Below, piece by piece: positions 22,258 through 33,254 of a stretch of DNA of 64,000 nucleotides. Position numbers and translations under genes: made by a program. Numbering within the stretch: position 1 is the first letter of the stretch; each line of letters starts with the position of its first letter. This DNA comes from Camarhynchus parvulus (taxonomy: Eukaryota; Chordata; Aves; Passeriformes; Thraupidae). The stretch lies in NCBI RefSeq assembly GCF_901933205.1, contig NC_044590.1:13543501-13607500 (forward strand), read 5' to 3'. The notes below the pieces were generated by a model, which was not told the origin of the DNA, did not search any database, and saw nothing but the letters and a program-made list of their open reading frames with translations.

Positions 22258-23743
22258 CTTGGATACTTCTATCGAACTGGAGACAAAGCTTGTGCAACAA
22301 GCCTTTTTATCAGAATCCAACTGTACAGTGCCAACAGATTTTTCCCAAATTTTTGCTTGTGTTTCTAGGACCTTTTCAAATTTTTCCATTTGTTGTGTCA
22401 AATTATCTCCCAATGTTTTTCCTAATGCATTGACTTGCATGTTAGCAAGATGTTGTGGAGAAGTGAGCCTACTGCAAGCTGTTAGCATCTGTGTAATAGC
22501 TGGAGGCTGATCAGGCAAAGTTAAAATAATTTTTCTACATTCCTCATTAGCATTTACAAAAGCAAGGTTTTGAACAATATAGGAGCCAGCTTGTTCATCT
22601 GGACATTGTTTTTTGACTGCTTGGGTTAATCTATCTAGAAAAGAACCATAGGATTCTGTTTCACCTTGTCTGATACTACTATAAGCATTTACATGGGTAC
22701 CAGCTGGTTCAACTGAAAACAAAGCTTTTCCAGCAGCATCTTTAATATCTGTTAGTACAGGCCGAGGCAATTCCACTGCTTGATTTTCTGGTCTATGGAA
22801 AGGTGGATCACCTGCTAGTTCGGTAATATCTATATTCTCATAAGGAGTATTTTCATATCTTTCAACCAATTTATTAAGAAGTTTTTTCCATTGTAATTCC
22901 CATAAAAGATATTGTGAATTGGCTAAAATCAGGGGAGCCACATTTCGACAATCAGCAGGGACTAAGTCATAAGAATTAAATATACTTTTCAACACATTAC
23001 TAAAGTAAGGAGAAGAGAACCCACTTTCTTTCAAAGCTTGATGGAGTTCTTTTATATCATGGTGAGAAAGACTTTCGAATTGTGGATTTACATCATTACG
23101 ACCATATCTTACAGGTAATGCAAGAAGTTGTTTCTTTGAATTCAAATCTTTTTCTAAATTTTGATTAATATTAGACCAATTAGGTAATTGCAATGGAGGG
23201 TTTACCTCTGATTTAGATTGTATTTTATTTTTTCCTCTCACCACTCTTATGTCTAATACAGAAAAACAGGTAGTATTGTCACTGTCATCAGCTGTCCCAG
23301 AAACTCTGCCAAGAAGCTCCAAGTTCTTGGCAGAGGTGTTGCCGCAGCAACAAACATTCCCGGGAGCCCTGCCAGGAAGGGCCGGGGAGGAGAGCTCCAA
23401 CTTCTTGGCAGCAGTGCCATCTGAGCAACATGCCTCCCTGGGAGCCCTGCCAGGAAGGGGACAGGAGGAGGAGGAGAGTTCCACATTCCCAACAACCCCC
23501 CCCCCCACCAACAATGGAGGTAGCAGATGAAGAATGTGCTGTATTGGTTCCAGGAAGAAAGTTAGAGGCTGATAAATCACGTCTCAATTCACTGAATTTG
23601 GTTTCATTAGAATCATAAAAATTGGGCTGCTCTCGAGCTGCAGATCCCGAATTTGTATTTGTGACACTTTCCAGTGAACTGTTACAGGTTCCACACTGTA
23701 TCCCCGCCCGTGGAGACTCAGCAGGAAAATTCTCAAGCTCCAA
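22258..23743 (-). pseudogene. Retroviral gag, linker and capsid part
   Basis: A long open stretch from about 23,580 to 22,258 encodes a capsid. It has the major homology region with a QGETESYGSFLDRL core at about 22,630-22,680. A Pro/Gly/Cys-rich linker precedes it and a second frame (23,288-23,743) carries the upstream part, so at least one frameshift is present. The capsid C-terminal half is followed at 22,255 directly by RT sequence in another frame. No zinc-knuckle nucleocapsid or protease lies between them, which indicates an internal deletion. Confidence 0.85.
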
Positions 23744-24504
23744 GCTGTGATCTTGACATACTGTTTTCCCCCCCAGCAGTGAATGAGACGGGCTTCAAGG
23801 CCTCTAAATGATCTGTCTGTGTCTCCACAGAAACTTTTCTGAGCTCTCCTGCCTCCACCCCCTGCATCTCTCTGGGCAGAGCCATCCAGACCCCGCTCGG
23901 CCTCTGGCTGCCGCCCGCCGCCTCTGTCCTCCCCCCTGACCGCTCCTCTGCAGGCAGAGCCAAATCCAACCCACCTCCTCTATCCGGAGGATGGAGAACC
24001 AAAAACAGCGAAAACCCTGGGAGAGGCTTGGGGGAGGAATTTATATGAAAAGAATTCTCAGAACTGCAAAGCAATCTGCCTGCCTGAGCCCGATCCGAGG
24101 GAGTGTCTTCCCAAGAAGGGGAAGCAGTGGCAGGAATGACCCCTGCAGCCCCTCGGCCAGGCAGAGAAAATCCAGAGCCCCCCTCGGCAGTCCCCGCTGC
24201 ACAACTTCAGTACAAGATCCGGCTGCAACTTGTTTGGAAGAGGAACAGAGCACAGAAACAGCAGCCCCTGATTTGCAAAGTCTCCCCAGGCTCTCATTTC
24301 CTGGACCCGTGCAATTCCCATCCTCCCCAGAACACAACCCCTGACTCCTCACATTCTTGGAACACAACGGAAATCCCCAACTCTTTCCCGGGCATTGTGG
24401 GGATAGAGGACTCTGTGGACGAATGGGAGGATGGCCTGTCACAGCATCAGTGACACAGGGAATCCCAGAAGAAACAGAGGACATGCTGCGGTGCGTGAAA
24501 GTCT

Positions 24505-25432
24505 AAGCCCGAACTAGCCCACAGAAAGGCACTTCAGCAGCCTTGGTGTGACAGCCACGTGGCAGCTCAGCCCTGGCTCCCGGCAGGAAACAGGCGGGGC
24601 GTATGGCTGTCTAAGGTGCTCTCCCTCGCATCGTGGTGGGGAATGCAGCACCTTGTTAGACAGGCAAGACAAATGCAGCAGCGAAGCACGGGCACGAAGA
24701 AAGGCAAGGAGGCAGGCAGATCTCCGCAGAAGTATCTGGGTTTATTAAGGGAAGGAGCATGGCTGCAGGGCCTGCCCAGGGGGTGGGAACTTGCGCACCA
24801 TGATAAAATCTTCCAGAAGGGAGGAGCGACCCACCCTCTGGCCAGTAACATAACAGAACTGAGTGATTGATATGACATAGTAACAAATAGGAGGCTTGTT
24901 GGGGAGGGACAGCAACTCTTGCTCCAATCACCTTCCACCCAGGGTAGAAGGTTCTAGAGCTGGGGTGTGGGCAAAGAGTGATGGACAGGGAGCTTACCGG
25001 GGAAACATGGGAGGGGTTTACAAAGAAGCCATGGCAACTAAGGAGGGGACTAAAGATGGACATAATAATTGATACAAAATGGCCGGAGTTCCCTAGGCAA
25101 CCAGGGGATTGACACATAATTGTAGAAGGGGGGAAGGCAGGGAGGGAGCCCAAGGCAGAACCATTTTAACATAACATGGAGAGAACAGAACATGCCAACC
25201 TTAACATTAGAATTATAACTTGAATAATAAACTAAACTAAGAACAGAAAAGCGGTCACACCACAACAAGGACACAACTGACGCTGGAAACTGATCTGATT
25301 CCCCCTTCCCGAGAATCGGGGTGCTGTCCATACTGCCTGGAGAAACCCCGGACGCACCAGAAAGGAAGGAAGCCCGAACAGAACCCAAGATCTCCCCAGA
25401 AGAGAACGATGGCCCAGCACCACTCAGAATTT
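24505..25432 (-). mobile_element. LTR-like block inserted in gag
   Basis: The gag reading is interrupted by about 930 bp with LTR features on the minus strand: CT-rich U3-like sequence, a CCTTAATAAACCC poly(A) signal near 24,743-24,748, then about 240 bp of U5-like sequence. A 6-bp AAGTCT occurs on both sides (24,499-24,504 and 25,433-25,438), which could be a target duplication. A second direct repeat, AAGCCCGAAC, at 24,505 and near 25,370 offers an alternative border, so the edges are uncertain. Confidence 0.55.
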
Positions 25433-25768
25433 AAGTCTCAAACCAGGTGTTGTGTTTTGGCATTTGAGAAAGTCTCTACTACAATCATTTTGTTTAAAGC
25501 TCTCTATTAAAGCTCTGGAGAAAGGCATTACTTTGCCCACAGTCTCTTCCTTTTTGAGAGAGAATAGATTATAAATTTTCCAGTTTATCTGGTCCCAAAA
25601 ATCAAAGGTAAAAGTAGACTGCAAGTCTATATTTTGAGTATTGGCTTTTACCCAGGTTAATAAGTCTTTCAGTTCACATTTTTAGATGTCTGAATGTCCT
25701 TGATCCTGTAAAATTTTCTCAAGCTGGTAAAAAATGTCCCATTCTATTTTAGATAAGTGATTTCCCAT
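25424..25768 (-). pseudogene. Retroviral gag, matrix part (broken)
   Basis: The ATG at 25,766-25,768 lies about 180 bp after the 5' LTR and starts Met-Gly, the usual N-myristoylation context of matrix proteins. About 115 codons follow with the tryptophan-rich, basic-helix character of a beta-type matrix. One TAA stop interrupts it after about 28 residues. The reading ends where an LTR-like block has inserted. Similarity to the matrix family is by pattern only. Confidence 0.75.
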
Positions 25769-25947
25769 CTCGTTGCCCAGGAGCCCTGAAGTCACTACTT
25801 ATTACTAACAAGGACATCAGGTGCAGATGACAAAGGGGATGATCTATTCCTCCTTTTAACAGACTGGGCCTCCAGCAACCGAACTGTCCACAATCTTCTT
25901 TTTAGTCCTCTCGTCTAACAAAGTTCCTCACAGAGGAAGCACCATTT

Positions 25948-26518
25948 ATCGTCGGTCAGGGGTATATTTACAAATCACAAACAGGATGGGACTGCTGTGG
26001 AACATGCCTTGAGCTGTTTTATTTTTCAGCATCAGTCTCATTACATGGTTATGACAATGGGAAGATGCCACCAGCTCACATACCAGGCAGCAGACAAAGA
26101 ACTTAATGTTACAACTGACTTTATAAGCTTCTTGATCAATCACACAAAGCAAAAGCATATTGACAGTAGTTCCATCCAACCACTATAAGCACATGTACCT
26201 TTGGTTAAAACAATGCTTGCTTATTTCAAATACAATACCTACTTGTAAGCCTTAAAGCACAATGCACAGAGCTCCATTATTAAGCTTCAAACTTCCTAAT
26301 ATCTTGCTAGATAAACTTTTCTGTAGCTTAGAGAGTTATTCTAGACAAGTGTTAATATACAGACACTTGTTCTATTTGTCCTTGCTTTTCTACTTTTTAA
26401 ATAATTTTTCTGCTGACCTATCTCATGGCTATTGCTTAGCTCTAATCACAGTTCTGCTGTCTCTGAGGCCTGCCTTTTGCAGCTTTCCCAAAAACTTCTG
26501 ATTTTGTGGATTCCCACA
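25948..26518 (-). repeat. 5' LTR of the class II retrovirus
   Basis: Direct repeat of 17,414-17,985. On the minus strand it begins TGTGGGAATCC at 26,518. A TATA-like TTATAAAG lies at 26,120-26,127 and AATAAA at 26,018-26,023, spaced as expected for promoter and poly(A) signal of an LTR. The downstream edge is placed where the similarity to the other LTR stops. Confidence 0.85.
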
Positions 26519-27475
26519 GCAAGATGTGCTTTTGCCATTTTATGATAAGAGAAACAGAATGCAACATGGTAAGATAAGAGGAACGGAATGTGTTGAAACC
26601 ACTGAAACAGCCAACGAAGGACTGTGCATGCTTCAGAAAGAAAGCTGAAAAGTGCAGACTGAATAAGACTCTCGGCCTTCATTGGAATGACCCCAGTGTA
26701 AGACTCGGAGCCTTCCTCAGTGGCACCACCAGAGTCCAATGAACTTGCTGTCACATATGCTAATGATATCAATGACTTTTGAGAAGTAATTTGTATAACC
26801 ACTCTGAACCAAAGAATGTAATGAATATACTTGAAATGGAACCATATATTGTGCTGTGCAAAGTGCTGAGTGTGCCTGTTAGGAGGAGTATTGGAAAATC
26901 CCAGCTCTACAGAGACGGGGCCACTGAGAGGCATTTTAAAAGATTTTATTCCATTACCAGTCTCACAGAAGGGTAAGACATAAGAGATGGAAAACGTAAC
27001 ACCATTCCATCAGAAGCCACCCTATTTCCTGGTTACAATACCTTATAAATGTTTTTCAGCCACTAGCTATTGCCACACACTGTTGCTAATAGTTCTAACC
27101 CCAACCACCTATTATTTTACCCCATGTGGTCTTGCTGCAATGCATCTTTCACAATTCTAGTCCTCCAAAATATCAGGTCTTTTTGCAAGGCCATCTTTTG
27201 AAACTTGTTTCTAGTTCAATCTCTCTCTCAACAATGCCATCTCTATTCCATGGCCTTCCTAAGTCAGCACACCTTATCTCAGAGTTTGCATACAGATGTA
27301 CAAGACCCTGTGAGCTTTCAGTCAAGTTCTGAGAATCCTTTACAAATTCATTTCTCACAGAGGAGCAATCCCCACGTAGCCAGTGCTGAATAAAGCAAAT
27401 GCCCACCTCACTGAGTCAGTCTCTGTGGCGGCTCTCAGCTCAGTGTTGGAGCCAATCAGTTCTTTTCTCAAAATG
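26519..27475. other. Unassigned AT-rich stretch
   Basis: No gene recognised. A TTTTATT tract at about 26,943-26,950 would be AATAAAA on the minus strand and could belong to an old LTR covering roughly 26,600-26,990. A plus-strand AATAAAG lies near 27,388. I cannot place borders for either. Confidence 0.4.
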
Positions 27476-28188
27476 TTAAAACCAAGTAGTATTTATGAAC
27501 GAAAACACAGCATCTGGTTCTGGCAAAACAAACACATTGCTTTTCCTTCCTTCAACCTTTGTATTTCTGGACAAGTTTGTTTTCTTGATTGCTGGATTAG
27601 GTACCACACTCCTACACTGTCCATACACTGCAATGATGTAGACAAACCCAATCCCAATTAGTGCCAGTATCACAACTGCAGGATGTAACTTAGGCTGGAA
27701 AAGCCTGAGGCAGCTGGGGACCATCCAAGCAAGTTTGCCCACCAGTGATTCTCTCCATGCCTCTTCATTTGTTCTAGGACATGATGTGCCTTTTCTATAT
27801 TGTGATGCACACTGATCTGTGTCTTCTGACTTTTCTTCTTTCACTGTTGTAGCAGTTTGTGCAGGCCAGGATGTTCCAACAGTTTTTTTGACCATGGTAA
27901 TGTTAATTTCAATTGGTGGTGGAGAAAAGTTGACGTGTAGGCTCTGTAACACAGCTTCTGGTAGGTAATAGTTGAAATCACATCCTGCTCTGTTAGTAAA
28001 GTTACAAACACTGACTTCTGAGTGCTTGGCAAGCTGGATGTGTTACCTACTGTTAAGTTGTCACAGGGGGTTCTGAAACACAGATGTCCCTGCCTCATCC
28101 ATACCAGGATGGATTCAGGGTCATTGTTGGAGCAGATTTCAATGTGACAGACTGTTTGTTTTGGGCTTTTAGAAGGTTACTTTCTCAT
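27476..28188 (-). pseudogene. Unidentified single-pass membrane protein-like ORF, frameshifted
   Basis: On the minus strand a reading frame with paired cysteines and N-glycosylation sequons (28,098 down to about 27,950) must shift frame to join 27,952-27,476. That second frame has NIT and NTT-type sequons, a 20-residue hydrophobic segment (VVILALIGIGFVYIIAVY, about 27,625-27,680) and a short basic cytoplasmic tail ending at a TAA at 27,476-27,478. The layout fits a type I membrane protein or a retroviral envelope tail. I do not recognise the family. The upstream end is cut by an LTR-like element at 28,189. Confidence 0.45.
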
Positions 28189-28970
28189 TGTCTTGAAGGG
28201 TGGCTTGTGGTGAGGGGGAAATCTCACGGTCATTTGTGCCAGGAACTGTTCCTGTTTCCTGCCCTGGGTCTTCCACAGCTTGGGGGACATCAGGACAGGT
28301 GTAAGCCCCACCTGGGATCCCACCGAGGGTGGGGCCAGGGCTGCCACTTCCCTTCCAGTGGGGGAATGGGAGGAGTGGCCGTGGGGGTGTTGGGGTGTGC
28401 ATGTTTATCTGGCTGGGGGTATGGCTGCATTTTAACTTTGCACTAGAATCGGATCTGCCTGCCTTCAACGTTTCTGCTGGCTGCCAGTGGGTGATCCTGA
28501 TATCCATCGCTGCTTGATCTGATCTGCCTGCCCTCTCTGTTTTCTGCCCGCTGCCGCTGATGGTGCTGAGACTGCTTGCTGCCTGTGAATTTACCAAAGG
28601 AGCAATTTCCGCTCTTCCCCCTCACCCGAGACTCCATCACACCTGGGAATGGTACCGCGCTGCCGTTGGAGCGCCCCCTGCTGGCTGGGGGGAATCATCG
28701 CAGCTGCCCGGCCTCCCTGGGGCCTGCCAGCGCCCTCTGCCGGCTGTGCTTTTAACTACACCAAAGGGGAAAGCGGTGCTTGACGGGTGGAAAACTCCTG
28801 TTATTGTTTTCTCTTGTTGTTTGTTGTTCATTCTGTTTTATATATAGCAGAGAACAGTTATTCCTTTTCCTTTCTTTTTGCCTGAAAACCCTGTAATTTT
28901 GAAGTTGTAATAATTTGGCAAGAAGGTTCTCGCTTTGCTTGGCAGACATCTGTCTTTTAAAACCAAGACA
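28189..28970 (+). mobile_element. Solo LTR, family A (probable)
   Basis: Ends with the family A terminus (CTTGGCAGACATCTGTC, then AAACCAAGACA at 28,970). Upstream it has the GAACAGTTATTCC and TTTTGCCTGAAAACCCTGTAATTT blocks shared with the copies at 40,310, 58,297 and 59,527. The start is placed at TGTCTTGAAGGG, which gives a length like other family members. The flanks CTCAT and ATTAT do not make a convincing duplication. Its GCGCCCCCTGCTGGC block is also seen, reversed, in the 32,166-33,254 element. Confidence 0.55.
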
Positions 28971-29689
28971 ATTATTTGTGCCCAGTGTATGTCATGAAAG
29001 CATTAAGACGAAAGGGTGAAAAGAGAGTAATAGCTCTTGGGTAACCCATTTGCATACAGGATATAGAACCTCATGGCAGCAACCACGTGGTCTTGCTTAC
29101 AAACAATACCCGTGTTGGCACATGTTACAGTAGCAAAATTTTTCCAATTTGCAGCAGTTTAACGAAAACAAAACAGGGACTTGTGACTAAAAGAATAGTA
29201 GTGGATTTTTGTGAACAGTTGGTAAAGCTATGATAAGGCCATTAGCTTCGACATAATACTTTCAATGAATAAGCAAGAGATAGACAAGTATAAAAGTCAG
29301 CATTCAGTGTCAGTCTTATAAAGTAAAGGACACTGCGCCCTTGGTGCAACATTAGGATGTGGGAGAGAGTTTTTCGCAAAAATATGAAGAAAAGTTTCAA
29401 CTAGAGATATCTGTCTTAAGAATGCAGAAGTAGGTTTAGTTGACTGATAAGTAACTAACCAATTGTGAGCTAAACCTTTGCAATATGCATTAGCTTCATT
29501 AACAACAATATAAATATGTATTCCTACCACATAAAGTTCGAGACTTGCTGATCATTATATTTTTCGAATTTGCCGCGCATTTCTCCGGAAACAAGGGTGT
29601 TGTGACTAAGAGTACTGTGGCTGTTTGTTGCAGCGCAGACTGTGCCCCAGCCCGGTGATGACGACAACAGGGGCGCGACAGATCCCCCT
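28971..29689. other. Unassigned sequence between LTRs
   Basis: AT-rich with short open frames only. No coding similarity, RNA gene or clear repeat boundary was recognised. Confidence 0.4.
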
Positions 29690-30290
29690 CACAAGCTCCA
29701 CAAATCCCAGCTACAAGCAGTGGTTTGGCGCAGGAGCAAAAAGGCAGCAGCATGGGTCTTGGGGGTGAAACAGGGGTGACTTTATTTCATGACCAGCTCC
29801 CAACACAAACCCTTGGAGCGAACAAGAGCCTTTAGAACATCACTCAAAGGAGGGGTTTAGGGTAGCAAACCAATAGGGGTATGGTTGGGGAGGGGTTGAA
29901 GGCAGGACATTTTACACTTGAACCAATAAGGGAGCAACAGGGAGGGACATAACTTGGGTAAGCCAACAGGGTTCTAAAAGATATAGAATAGACAGTGAAT
30001 TGTCCAGAAGACAGGGCAGGTTTGGGGGAAGATTGACACTCAATGGGAGGGGAAAGCAAGGAGGATTCTGGGGAAAAGGGGCAGGGATAGGAAGGATTGA
30101 CAACTGGGAAGGTTGGGGATTAAAACTTGGTAGGGAGTGGCTAGGAGACAAACAAAAAGATTGACATCTAACTGAACTGAATAACAATGAGGGAGTATGT
30201 CTAATTTTAGAAACATAAGATACAAAATGAGGAGCCTATGCCACTCTGAAGACAGGGGAGGACAATACAGGGGCATTACAAAACCACAAA
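29690..30290 (-). mobile_element. LTR-like element
   Basis: On the minus strand it has CCTATTGG and CTTATTGG motifs and AATAAA at 29,783-29,788 followed by U5-like sequence. Purine-rich U3 sequence fills 29,850-30,280. The far end carries a 25-bp direct duplication (ACAAAACCACAAATTCAGCAG, around 30,278-30,325). No flanking duplication identified, so borders are approximate. Confidence 0.5.
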
Positions 30291-30704
30291 TTCAGCAGAG
30301 AACAAAACCACAAATTCAGCAGTGAACCTGCCAAAGAAAACACACTACAACAGCTGTTATCCATTTTGTAGAACAGGTCAACAAGGTGAGAAATTGCATG
30401 TTTGTAAACTTCTTCCGGAATGTGGGCACATGGCTATATAAACTATCATGAGGTAAGGTCATGGTTTTCGGGTTTCCTTACTAATGGTACCTATTATGAA
30501 GCAACACAGGGGGGAGTTTTCTCCTCACCCTTCACTCACTTCTTTGGGCCTAACCGAACAGCTTTTGAAGAGTTTTAATTTCACCTAGAAGCTAAAGGGA
30601 TCATCTACTTATGTTTTTGCTGTGTTTATTCAGCAAGGTCCATTCACCATTCCAAGACAGGGTGTGGTTACCTTGGGTAGCTACCCCAAAACCTGACACA
30701 GAGG

Positions 30705-31300
30705 TTAGGGACATGGTCCAGCCGCACCAGCTGCAATCAGAGGGAAAGGATGATGGTGCAGCGTCGGAAGGTAGCTAACTGTCGGTGGAACCACAATCCC
30801 GCCACTCCCATTGCAAACTAGTGGCTCCGTCTGCAGCGTGGTGATGCAGGCGACAGCAGGACTGCAAAGCACTGAGGCGAAGGAAGGAAGGAGTGGACAC
30901 ACGTATGGGTGCCAAAGCACTTTATTGACCCAGGCTGAGCCAGTAACGGTGTCAAGGAAAAACCGTTGGGAGGGCACTTATAAAGGGGAAGGGTGTAATG
31001 GAAGGAGACACGAGGGACCAGTGAAAAAAGCCCAGGGGAGGAGTGAAGGACACAACTGAACCAATAGGAATGGCCCAGGGGAGGGAAAAGGCTCAGGAGA
31101 AAAATCATATGTTAGGTAAGGGAAGACTGACATAGAAATTTCTAGAAATGAAAGGGGGTTGGTTACAATGATGGACAGGTAACTGGTGGAAGGAACGAAC
31201 CATTATGAGGGAGAACATGGGGGCAACCGAGGGTCAAACCAAATTCTTAACTAATTAAAAAATAACCAACTTTACAATAAACCCTATATGAAACACACGA
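30705..31300 (-). mobile_element. LTR with CCAAT, TATA and poly(A) signals
   Basis: Textbook LTR order on the minus strand: CCTATTGGTTCAG (about 31,065), CCTTTATAAG TATA box (30,978-30,985) and GTCAATAAAG poly(A) signal (about 30,919-30,928), followed by about 200 bp of U5-like sequence. No internal retroviral genes are directly attached on the minus strand. Borders are approximate. Confidence 0.65.
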
Positions 31301-31328
31301 CGCTACAGTGCAGTAGGAGAACCCACGG

Positions 31329-31817
31329 ATGTTACAACCGTCCGGGTTCCAGCTCAGCCACAAGGCCAGCTACAGCCAGCAGCAGTCGCTCCTCTGCAGA
31401 GGAAGAAGTCTAAACCAAATCAATGTACCCAGTTATTGTGAATGGGGAACCAAGGCCCTCACAACCGCAGAGGAGCCAGAGGCCAAGATCATCACTGAGT
31501 CCCTGTTGTTTGAGAGTCTCCACAGTCTGTGGAAAGACATTGCACAACAGGGGTACGAGGCTTTTCCAGCCTGGTTGATTCAAGTTTGGGACCCTATGGG
31601 TACAGGCTTGCAACTTGAAGATAGCACAGTAAGGGTTCTGGGCTCCTTGGCCCAGGATGTGGGGATTGAGCAGGTGTTTGCAAGGGAGCCAGGGCCCCTT
31701 TCTCTCTGGGAGCAGCTTATAACAACTGAAGGAAAAAGGTTTGCTTGCAAGGACAACCTGCAGAACCACCATGATAGGAAAGCCCTGGAATGTTGCTGTT
31801 GTATTAGGGATGGGTAA
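31329..31817 (+). pseudogene. Retroviral gag-like fragment
   Basis: A 162-codon plus-strand reading frame with acidic and Trp/Leu-rich helical segments (SLHSLWKDIAQQGYEAF, LSLWEQLITT) that read like the capsid part of an avian endogenous retrovirus. It lies on the opposite strand to the surrounding LTRs and is truncated at both ends. The assignment is by general character, not by a diagnostic motif. Confidence 0.4.
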
Positions 31818-32160
31818 ATGAAGCGGCATATAGACTCCAAGGTCTCCAAAGGCAAATGTGAAGTTTATTACACACCACACATTCTTTATAGACAGTTCCG
31901 ATAAAGCTGGACCTGGTTGGTCCTTAATCAACACCCCTCGCACCATTGGCTAATTAGGAACAGCACCATTCTTGTGAATATCTTCCAAGAAACATCACAT
32001 TCAAAACACCAACTGCAAAGATTAATCGTTGTTTTAATTTTTTCTCTGAACTCTCCCAAAACTTCCCAGAGCAATGCCTGGGCAAGTTTATCTGACTTTC
32101 TCTCTCTGACCAGACTTTCAGTAACCACATTGGAAGACCAAGAAGGAAGGGATCCAACGC
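31800..32160 (-). mobile_element. LTR-like element with TATA and poly(A) signals
   Basis: On the minus strand: AGCCAATGG (about 31,943-31,951), GTCTATAAAGAATG (about 31,880-31,893) and GTAATAAACTTC (about 31,860-31,872), followed by U5-like sequence toward 31,800. The upstream part has TTCCAAGA and GTGATGTT motifs. It ends where the family A element begins. Confidence 0.6.
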
Positions 32161-32165
32161 CTGAG

Positions 32166-33254
32166 TGTTTGTTTGAAAGACAGGTGTCTGACAAGGAAGG
32201 CAGGAAGCTCCCTTAGAATGGAAAATTTGACCCTTTTCCCTCCGAATTCTTATAACTTTGAAATGACGGGGCTTTCAGGAAAAGATAGGAGAAAAGGAAT
32301 AGCACTTCCTTACTAGCGTGTGTGTGTATAACAAGGCAAACAAACACCAAGCCCGGCAGCACCGACGAGCAGACGCAGAACCCCAGGGCCGGCCTCGCCC
32401 CGGCTGCAGGCACCTTCCCCTGCGGTGCAGTTCCGGGCACAGCCAGCAGGGGCGCTGCTGGCTCCCGGCCGGGCAGGGCGGGGCGATGATTCCCCCGGGG
32501 CTGCAGGGGGCGCTGTGGCGCGAGCTCGGCCGCCTCTCTGCGCACGGCAATGGCGGGCGGGCTGGCGGAAGGCATGGAGAAGGGGCTGCCTTTGGAACCC
32601 TCAGGGACGGCCGGTCCCGCTGCACCTCCGGCTGGTGAAATGGATTGCAGCAGGAACCTTGGAAGCAGCAAGCCATGGTACGGGAAGCAGTGGCAGGAGA
32701 AAAGCTCTATAGTTCTGACCATGTTCACAGGGGTCTTAGGATGAAGAAAGAGACAAGGATCTGACTCCATGTTTCAGAAGGCTTGATTTATTATTTTATG
32801 ATATATATTATATTAAAACTATACTAAAAGAACAGAAGAAAGGATTTCAACGGAAGGCTAGCTAAGAATAGAAAAAGAAAGAATGATAGCAAAAACTTGT
32901 GGCTCGGACTCTCTGTCTGAGCCAGCTGGGCTGTGATTGGCCATTAATTAGAAACAATCAACATGGGCCAATCAAAGATCCACCTGTTGCATTCCACAGC
33001 AGCAGATAATCAATTTTTACGTTTTGTTCCTGAGGCCTCAGCTTCTCAGGAGGAAAAATCCTAAGGAAAGGATTTTTCATAAAAGATGTCTGTGACACTA
33101 TAGTGGCAGAGAATCCTCCAGGCAGCAACCGCAGACTGGCTGTCACTCCTCTGATTCCGAGAGAATGAGAGGAGCAGAACCTATCTCCTCACCCCCTGGC
33201 CAAAATCTTGTGGTTACCCTGCCCTTCCCAAGAGAAAACCCCTAGGGTAAGACA
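32166..33254 (-). mobile_element. Family A LTR carrying a nested family B LTR
   Basis: Low end TGTTTGTTTGAAAGACAGGTGTC, then GACAAGGAAGGCAGGAAGCTCCCTT, is the reverse of the family A 3' terminus. The high end CCTAGGGTAAGACA at 33,254 is the reverse of the family A start. The middle shares the CAGCAGGGGCGCTGCTGGC block with the 28,189 copy. A 385-bp family B element (32,713-33,097) interrupts it. No convincing flanking duplication was found. Confidence 0.6.
32713..33097 (-). mobile_element. Solo LTR, family B, nested
   Basis: On the minus strand it starts TGTCACAGACATC, then TTTTATGAAAAATCC, and includes AATAAATCAAGCC near the end. It is flanked by a perfect 6-bp CTATAG duplication (32,707-32,712 and 33,098-33,103). 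Close relative of the element nested in the retroviral integrase at 20,210-20,563. It inserted into an older family A LTR. Confidence 0.9.

Larger units (their letters stand above)
17414..26518 (-). mobile_element. Class II-type endogenous retrovirus, two LTRs, defective
   Basis: Read on the minus strand the order is 5' LTR (25,948-26,518), leader, gag matrix, gag linker, capsid, RT, RNase H, integrase, env, polypurine tract, 3' LTR (17,414-17,985). Gag and pol resemble beta-type retroviruses. The env TM has the CX6CC motif known from alpha- and gamma-type envelopes. Protease, nucleocapsid and the front of RT are missing through a deletion that joins capsid to the YMDD region. Stops and frameshifts occur in every gene. 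The LTRs are the same length but visibly diverged (very roughly 7-10% by eye), so the insertion is old. Two later LTR insertions lie inside it (20,210-20,563 and about 24,505-25,432). I could not fix the target duplication at its ends. Confidence 0.9.

Noticed and set aside
25900..25950. Primer binding site with an assignable tRNA
   Set aside because: A TGG-starting stretch lies near the 5' LTR end, but the LTR border is uncertain and the 18 bases do not clearly match a tRNA I can name.
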